This document shows positions 58,029 through 64,000 of a stretch of DNA of 64,000 bases, piece by piece. Within the stretch, counting starts at the first letter, position 1. Every line of letters starts with the position of its first letter. Source of the stretch: Cryptomeria japonica (taxonomy: Eukaryota; Streptophyta; Pinopsida; Cupressales; Cupressaceae); assembly GCF_030272615.1 (NCBI RefSeq), contig NC_081410.1:139726849-139790848 (forward strand), given 5' to 3'. A model generated the notes under the pieces. The model made no database searches and was not told the DNA's origin. It saw nothing but the letters and a program-made list of their open reading frames with translations. The position numbers and the translations under genes are program-made.

Positions 58029-59472
58029 TGATGGTATGATGAAAGAATGAGTATCCGGTAGATTATTGAGAGGGGGGGTGAATCAATAAATTGAAAAACT
58101 AATACAAACTTCCCAAACTCACAAAGTAAACTTATCAATAGAATATTACTGTCAAGATCAATACTCATAAGAATACTTAACATCAATTGATTAACTGTTA
58201 TAACAACTTTACAATAAACAACATTCAACTTGTAAACTTCCAAATGCTTAATCATATATCAACACACTTCATCTCTCAATGCTTCCAGTTATCATGTCTT
58301 ATCAAAAGTTAATCAAATCAACAAATAAGATCATAACCACAAAAACATTAACCACATGACACAAATGTTTATACGTGGAAAACCTAAATAGGTAAAAACC
58401 ACGGTGAGATGAGACTCACAAGATAGTTATCTAAACTCTTCTGAAGTTTGCCCTGTTAGGAGCCAAGCCTGTTAAAGCTTTTACAATAAGTCCTGTTAAG
58501 AATTGATCCTATTAGGAATCATGCAGTCAAGGGATTTACAAAATACCTTGATAAAAAGAAAATACCCTATTAGGAGTAACCTCAATAGAGGATCTAAGAA
58601 TCTAAGCTAATGGACCACCTTGTTAAAGGATTTAAGAAGTAACCATTCTTGTTAGAGCTTACCCGGTTAGGGGATTTCAATTCTTCTATAATTGTTAGAT
58701 GACAACAGGTTTTTCTTGATCTATCTGAATAGCACTACATTTGCTTGATCAGATCCTTTTAAGCTTCAATCGGCCTTTACTCAAACTACAGATCCATTAT
58801 TCAGTTAGGCAACCACACACTCAACTGATTTCAGCCAACACTTTTCCAACACTAAACAAAACAACTTCATCGACTTTAAATACAAATCAATTAGGTGGGT
58901 AACACAACAAAAACCTAATTCTCTCATAGAGATTACAAACAAATTGATTCAAGTGTGACTATTAGATTTACATAGAAATCTATACACATTCTTCAAGAAA
59001 ATTCTAGCCGCTCCATGATCATCGCTTCATCAGACTTGTAACTCATCACATGCTTTGCATTAGATGCAATCCAGTTTGCTCAATCCCTAGACAATCAAAC
59101 AAACGTGCCAAAACAATCTGAACTTATCTTCTTACAATGATCACATGTGTCTCCATCATTACCGCTCAACAAATAATAAACCAACATAACCATTTCAGCA
59201 AACTTAATTGGTTAGGGTTTAACAAAAACAACTAGTAGGGTTTACCGGTTACATAACATAGAAAGGGTTTAACATTATACACCGGTTACCGGTTCAACTC
59301 ACAAACTTACATATTGGTTTACAACATCTTCCTCAAATCTCTTCCTATTGGTTACAAGACAATATCAATAATAACAATAATATAAGAAATATTATAAATA
59401 CCATTACCGATTCATTTGACATCAATGACAACATAACATATCATTAATGCAATCTTCATGCAAATTTCAACA
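58029..59472 (-). repeat. N6 3' LTR (left)
   Basis: 1444 bp. Near 58440-58680 it holds a degenerate array of CCTGTTAGGAG-type words. Minus-strand start is TGTTGAAATTTGC. TTGACATCAATG at 59416-59427 pairs (11 of 12) with CATTGATGGCAA at 59487-59498 across the purine tract. Confidence 0.88.
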
Positions 59473-59474
59473 AT

Positions 59475-59486
59475 CTCCCCCTTTGA
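59475..59486 (-). other. N6 polypurine tract
   Basis: On the minus strand TCAAAGGGGGAGATTG immediately precedes the LTR, the same core as in N2 and N5. Confidence 0.8.
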
Positions 59487-59804
59487 CATTGATGGCAATA
59501 CAAATATCAATGCCTCTGATTGTTGTTGTGAATGGTGAATAGGAATCCTTGTTTACATTACCAAATATTCACCATGCTCTGTCTGTCTTCAGCCTATCAC
59601 TGGTTTCCCTTTGCCAATCACATAATTCTTCTCCCCTTTTGATAGCAATGCCAAATTGAAAGTAAAACATGTAAGTACAAATTTTCACTATGCATCAACA
59701 ACATACTACAACTTGATGCTCCCCCTGTAAAATACATCAACTTCATCATCAATCCTTCTAATATTTTGCAAGTAATTTAGGGACTGATGCAATCAGCATC
59801 ATGC

Positions 59805-61542
59805 TCAACTAACTTCATGAAGAGGGACAATCCCCAACTGACTTCTAATATACTCAAAAGTGGTCTTAGGCAGAGGTTTGGTAAAGATATTTGCAAGTTG
59901 CTCCTTGGTAGAAACATGCTCTAAGATAACATCTTTACTTTGAATTTTTTTCCTCAAGAAGTGATACTTCAATTCAATGTGCTTGGTTCGTGTGTGCAAA
60001 ACAAGATTCTTAGAAATATTAATGGCAGTTGTATTATCACATATTATCTTCATCTTCATCTTAAATATTAATGTGCCTCATCCAAATATCATGTGTACAA
60101 TTCATATAAGCTACAACATACTCAACTTTAGTAGTAGATTGTGAAGTACAACTCTGCTTCTTACTACTCCATGAAACAAGCCTTTCTCCTAGAAAGAATG
60201 CTCCACTAGTAGTGCTTTTCTGGTCATCAACATTTCTTGCCCAATCAACATCTATGTATGCCTTCAACTCAAAGTTTCCTCCATATGGATACCATAATCC
60301 ATAGTCAACAATACCTTTCAAATACCTAAAAATTCTCTTGGTTTCTATCGGATGTGTCTCCTTTGGATTCTTCTGGAATCTTGCAACTATACCAACCACA
60401 TGGGCTATATCTGGTTTGCTGTGAACAACATAGTGTAATTTTCTAATCATTGACCTATATTCCTTTTCATCAATAGACTTAGATTCATCTTCCTTGGACA
60501 ACTTACAAGCTGTAACCATTGGTCTTCCAATTGCTTTACAGTCACTCATGCCAAAAGTCTTCAAAACCTCTTTCACATACTTAGATTGTGTAATGAAAAT
60601 ACCATTCTTCATTTGTTGTATCTGCAAGCCTATGAAATTTTTTATTTCCCCTACTAAATACATTTCAAACTCATTTTTCATTTCATCTACAAAACTATTG
60701 CTCATGACATCATTACCTCCAAAAATAATATCATCAACAAATACTTCACTGACTAGTATTTCATCTCCTTCAGAATTGAGATAAATATTACTATCATTAT
60801 TGGTTTTTGCAAAGCCTATCTTCATCAGATGTGTATGAAGCCATTCATACCATGCTCTGGGTGCCTGCTTTAATCCATACAAAGCTTTATGAAATTTGCA
60901 TACCATGTCTTTCTCATCAGTCAAAGCATAACCATCTAGCTGCTCTATGTATACCTCTTCTTCCAATATCCCATTCAAAAACTTAACATCCATCTGGTAT
61001 ACCTTGAATTTCTTATGGGCTACAAATGCAAGTAAAGTTCTAACACCTTTTAGTCTTGCTACTGGTGTAAAAATTTCTCCATAATCTTCTCCTTCTTCTT
61101 GAGCATAACCCTTGCAGACTAATCTTGCCTTGTTGCAAACTACAACACCATCTTCATTTAACTTGTTTCTGAATACCCATTTAGTACCTATAACATTCTT
61201 ATTTAGCGGTTGGGGTACTAGGGTCCAAGTGTTGTTCTTCTCAATTTTCTCCAATTCCTCCTCCATAGCTTTAACCCAATAATCATCACCAAATGCCTCC
61301 TTAGCACTTCTAGGTTCAATGGTGGAGATAATGCAAGAGTTCTCTCTTATTCTTCTTCTAGTTAATACTCCAACATCCTTATCCCCAATAATCTTCTCAG
61401 GACTATGGTTCAGTCCTACATACCTAGGAATAACATGATCATTCTCTTCAGGTTCAACTTCTTCATTATCATCTTCTTCTGAATTTATTTGTTCTGGTTG
61501 AATAGGTGCATTAAAATTTTCTTTATCGGTTTCAGGTTCCAA
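59805..61542 (-). pseudogene. N6 reverse transcriptase and RNase H (decayed pol)
   Basis: The 493-residue frame 61542-60061 holds the copia reverse transcriptase: NTWTLVPQP and GTKWVFRNK at the start, [27 protein letters not shown], then the catalytic box [11 protein letters not shown] (Phe for the usual Tyr, both Asp kept). RNase H follows with [19 protein letters not shown] and [21 protein letters not shown] frameshift near 60060 separates the last 84 residues (CDNTTAINISKN, RTKHIELKYHFLR, IFTKPLP). These make and trim the element's cDNA. Length is close to the family norm, but a frameshift and upstream stops mean no functional polyprotein. Confidence 0.92.
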
Positions 61543-61647
61543 AAGTAAAATGCAAGGATCTTCATCCTTTTTCTCTGAACTGGTTCCTTGTGAGACTTCA
61601 GGATATTCATCTACTTGAACATTAGCACTCTCAACAATTCTCTATAT

Positions 61648-62440
61648 CTAGTTGTTGAAGCATTTATAGGCCTTACTCTTGGTGGAATAGCCAAGAAATA
61701 TGCCTTCATCACTCTTAGCTTCAAACTTGCTAATGTAATCACCTCTTTTAATAATACATTTGCTACCAAATATCTTAAAATAGCTAACATCAGGTGATCT
61801 TCCATACCAATATTCATAAGGGGTCTTGTCCTTACCTCTTTTCACCAAAACTTGGTTCATTGTGTAGACAGTTGTACTTACAGCTTCTTTCCAAAATGTT
61901 TTCGCTACACCTCCTTGTATCAACATTGTCCTAGCAGCTTCAACCACTGACCAGTTGTTCCTCTCTGTGATACCATTCTGTTGTGGTGTCCTTGGTGCAG
62001 AAAGTTGTCATTTCATACCATTCTCATCACAGTACTTAGTGAATTCCTTAGAAGTAAATTCATCGCCTTCATTTCATCATTTTGCCACTCTTTTTCTCAG
62101 CTAAGGCCTTGAATTCCTTGAACTTACCAAAAGCTCCATTCTTATCCTTCAAGAATGTGACCCACATAATCCTTGAACAATCATCAGTGAAGATCATGAA
62201 ATATATGTCACCTTCAATGCTTCTTGTTCTTATTGGTCCATATAGATCTATATGAACCAAATCTAACAAGTGCTCTGCTGAGAAGGAATTGCTCTTGAAA
62301 GTTGAAGAAGTCATCTTTCCTAACTAGCATTTTTTGTAAAGAGCATTAACCGGTTTGTCTAGCTGAGGTAGAGCTCTTACTATCTTGGACTTGCTCACTT
62401 TAACAATGTTATCAAAGTTTATATGACAAAATCTCCTATG
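61648..62440 (-). pseudogene. N6 integrase (decayed pol)
   Basis: Continues in frame from the protease block through two TAG codons. The HHCC zinc region is visible as HRRFCHINF but one Cys is lost. The core has DLVHIDLYGPI and FTDDCSRIMWV, with D-D of the DDE triad, and FKEFKALAEKKSG. A break near 62070-61950 removes the middle; then FWKEAVSTTVYTMNQV and TPYEYWYGRSPDVSYFKIFG mark the C-terminal part with the usual GYS at the end (GIFLGYSTKSKAY). It inserts cDNA into the host genome in active relatives. Confidence 0.88.
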
Positions 62441-62860
62441 CTAAAGCCAACTATCATCTATCTTTGCAATCAAACAGTTGCTAACTTTAGGATTAAGATG
62501 AAACAGATTACCTCTGGTTTGTTTCCCGGTTGCAATCAATTCACCTTTATTGTCAAAGATTTTGTGCATACCATTTCTAAACTCTAGTGGGTATCCTCTT
62601 CCATTAAGATGTGCCACACTCAGAAGATTGTGCTTTAGATATTCAACCCAATAGACATCATCATCACTATTCTTCCCATTAAGAGAAATAACTCCCATAC
62701 CTTTAACCATACAAGGTGAGTCATTGCCAAATCTAACAACACCGCCATCAAATTCCTTCAAGGAAATATATTTTCTCTGATCACCGGTCATGTGATGTGA
62801 ACAACCACTATCAATGATCCAATCATCGGAGTTATCCATCCTAAACACCAGTGCCTTTTG
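62441..62860 (-). pseudogene. N6 protease and GAG-pre-integrase region
   Basis: WIIDSGCSHHMTGD is the aspartic protease active site of copia elements (Asp-Ser-Gly). It is followed by the VEYLKHNLLSVAHLNGRGY and RGNLFHLN landmarks of the GAG-pre-integrase domain. 135 residues are open (62848-62441) and the frame is continuous upstream with the zinc knuckle. A TAG at 62438-62440 ends it. Confidence 0.9.
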
Positions 62861-63826
62861 ATCTGATATCTCTTCCTTAATAGCTACAAATACAATATCA
62901 TCACTAGCATCATCATCAGACTCTTCATTAGTGATACCACTATCAACAACAATAAGACAATCTCTCTTGCCTTTACCCTTATACTTCTTGAATTTGTCTC
63001 TCTTGTATTCATTTTCACCATTAGGACAATTAGCTGCTATATGACCAATCTTGTTGCATGCAAAACATTTTAAAGGTAGTTTACCTCTATATTTACCAAT
63101 GCCTCTAGGAAGTCATTTTTCCATTATCAACATCTCTATTGGATCTAGATTCATAACCATGACAAGTATCTCTACTTTTTCTCATAGATATGTTAGAGAC
63201 AAAAGCTCTAAATGCAGATTCTGATTTCTATACACTACCATCATAACCATTTAATTGAAAAGCAGCAAGTTTGCCAATGATAGAGTCAAGAGTTACCTTA
63301 GTTTTGTCAATGGAATTCATCTCCTGAATAGCTGCAACTCGGATAGCATAGACCAGTAGCAGGGTTCTCAGTACCTTACTGATCATTGTGGCATCTTCCA
63401 CTTTCCCTCCTACACTTTTTATTTCACCAACTATCTCTTTTATCCTTTGACCATACTGCTAGATGTTCTCACCTTCAGACATTCTCATGTCATCAAACTT
63501 TCCTCTTAGTCTCTCCTCTTTAGTAATCTTAACATGTTCATCACCACTATAAATCTCGTCAAGTTTTTTTCATACTTCATATGTAGTTTTAAGACCATGA
63601 ACATCTACATATTCAATATCAGTCAAGGAACTGATAATAGCCTCCAATGCTTGATGATTTTCTTTTGTTCTTTCCTCTGATCATCAATCAGGGTTCCAAT
63701 AGGTGTAACATACTAAGTTTCTACATGATACCAATACTGACTTCCCAGACTCTTAATGTAAATCTTCATTCTGTCACTCCATATCCTATAGTTATCTTTG
63801 TTGAACTTTGGACCTTCCTTCTTCAT
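62861..63826 (-). pseudogene. N6 Gag (decayed)
   Basis: On the minus strand Met 63826 starts a copia Gag with GPKFNKDNYRIWSDRMKIYI, typical of the UBN2-type Gag N terminus. Many stops and shifts follow. A single intact zinc knuckle, CFACNKIGHIAANC, is at about 63072-63031, followed by a Lys-rich then Asp/Glu-rich linker into the protease. One knuckle here contrasts with four in N2/N5. Confidence 0.82.
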
Positions 63827-63887
63827 CCTGATCTACAAGATATTTTCCTCAAGCTGTTAGGATTTTAGATTTAAGAGGACCTGAGAT

Positions 63888-63899
63888 GCTCTGATACCA
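63888..63899 (-). other. N6 primer-binding site (initiator Met tRNA)
   Basis: The minus strand reads TGGTATCAGAGC, a perfect match to the usual copia primer site, two bases after the LTR end at 63902. Confidence 0.92.
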
Positions 63900-63901
63900 A
63901 T

Positions 63902-64000
63902 TGATGGTATGATGAAAGAATAAGTATCTGGTAGATTACTGAGAGGGGGGAGTGAATTGGTAAACTAAAAAGCTGATACAAACTTCCCAAACTCAAACTA
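63902..64000 (-). repeat. N6 5' LTR (right), truncated by window end
   Basis: The first 99 bases match 58029-58126 with about 10 differences. The rest lies outside the window. Confidence 0.9.

Larger units (their letters stand above)
58029..64000 (-). mobile_element. N6: Ty1/copia retrotransposon, minus strand, runs off window
   Basis: The left (3') LTR 58029-59472 and the start of the right (5') LTR at 63902 both begin TGATGGTATGATGAAAGAAT on the + strand. Between them the minus strand encodes Gag, protease, integrase, reverse transcriptase and RNase H in copia order. The primer site is at 63888-63899 and the purine tract at 59475-59486. Sequence features (the FVDD box, purine tract, primer site) fit the Sirevirus/Tork side of plant copia; the exact lineage is not established. 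It inserted in the N7 LTR. The right TSD is outside the window; the left candidate is CTGGT (58024-58028). Confidence 0.9.

Overview
This is a gene-poor, AT-rich stretch of a large plant nuclear genome. I infer a seed plant with a giant, repeat-filled genome, most likely a gymnosperm. The grounds are nested, partly decayed LTR retrotransposons, PLS-type pentatricopeptide-repeat (PPR) pseudogenes, a captured plant-type RNase H, C-to-T-type decay of reading frames, and ORF families that I recall (unverified) from conifer repeats. I see no intact host protein gene, rRNA gene, tRNA gene or CRISPR array.

Layout. (1) 1-1271 is unassigned flank. (2) N1, a + strand LTR element, spans 1272-17225 with target-site duplication (TSD) GGAAT. 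Its interior carries a Pro/Ser-rich decayed ORF and no pol. Nested in it are N2 (4478-10091, TSD TCCAA), a complete LTR element with a zinc-knuckle gag-like ORF and a large second ORF but no pol, and a 2.2-kb insertion (10985-13183) flanked by 99-bp direct repeats. (3) N3 (17678-29425, minus strand, LTRs about 1.18 kb) contains a gag-like ORF, an RNase H domain and a PPR gene fragment but no recognisable protease, reverse transcriptase or integrase. (4) 14856-30158 is followed head to tail by a second copy (30159-45425), about 5% diverged by eye. This 15.3-kb tandem duplication has 3 bp (ATG) of junction homology. It copied the right end of N1, all of N3 and part of a flanking + strand PPR pseudogene. 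(5) 46831-56187 is an old N3-like LTR (N4) that was later hit by N5 (47425-54384, a pol-less relative of N2) and probably by a minus-strand solo LTR (N8). (6) N7, a copia-like minus-strand LTR starting at 56188, is interrupted by N6 (58029 to past the window end), a Ty1/copia element on the minus strand. N6 is the only element here with recognisable protease, integrase, reverse transcriptase and RNase H.

How the parts relate. N2, N5 and N6 share the initiator-Met-tRNA type primer site two bases after the LTR, the same polypurine tract, and an inverted repeat that brackets that tract. A copia element of the N6 type is therefore a plausible supplier of enzymes for the pol-less N2/N5 family. N2 and N5 encode clearly homologous proteins (coiled coil, four CCHC knuckles, a central domain, a C-terminal coiled coil) although their LTRs differ. 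This pol-less family, and the chimeric N3 that carries PPR and RNase H sequence between its LTRs, are the most interesting content. All coding sequences are decayed, and none is likely to make a full-length protein today.
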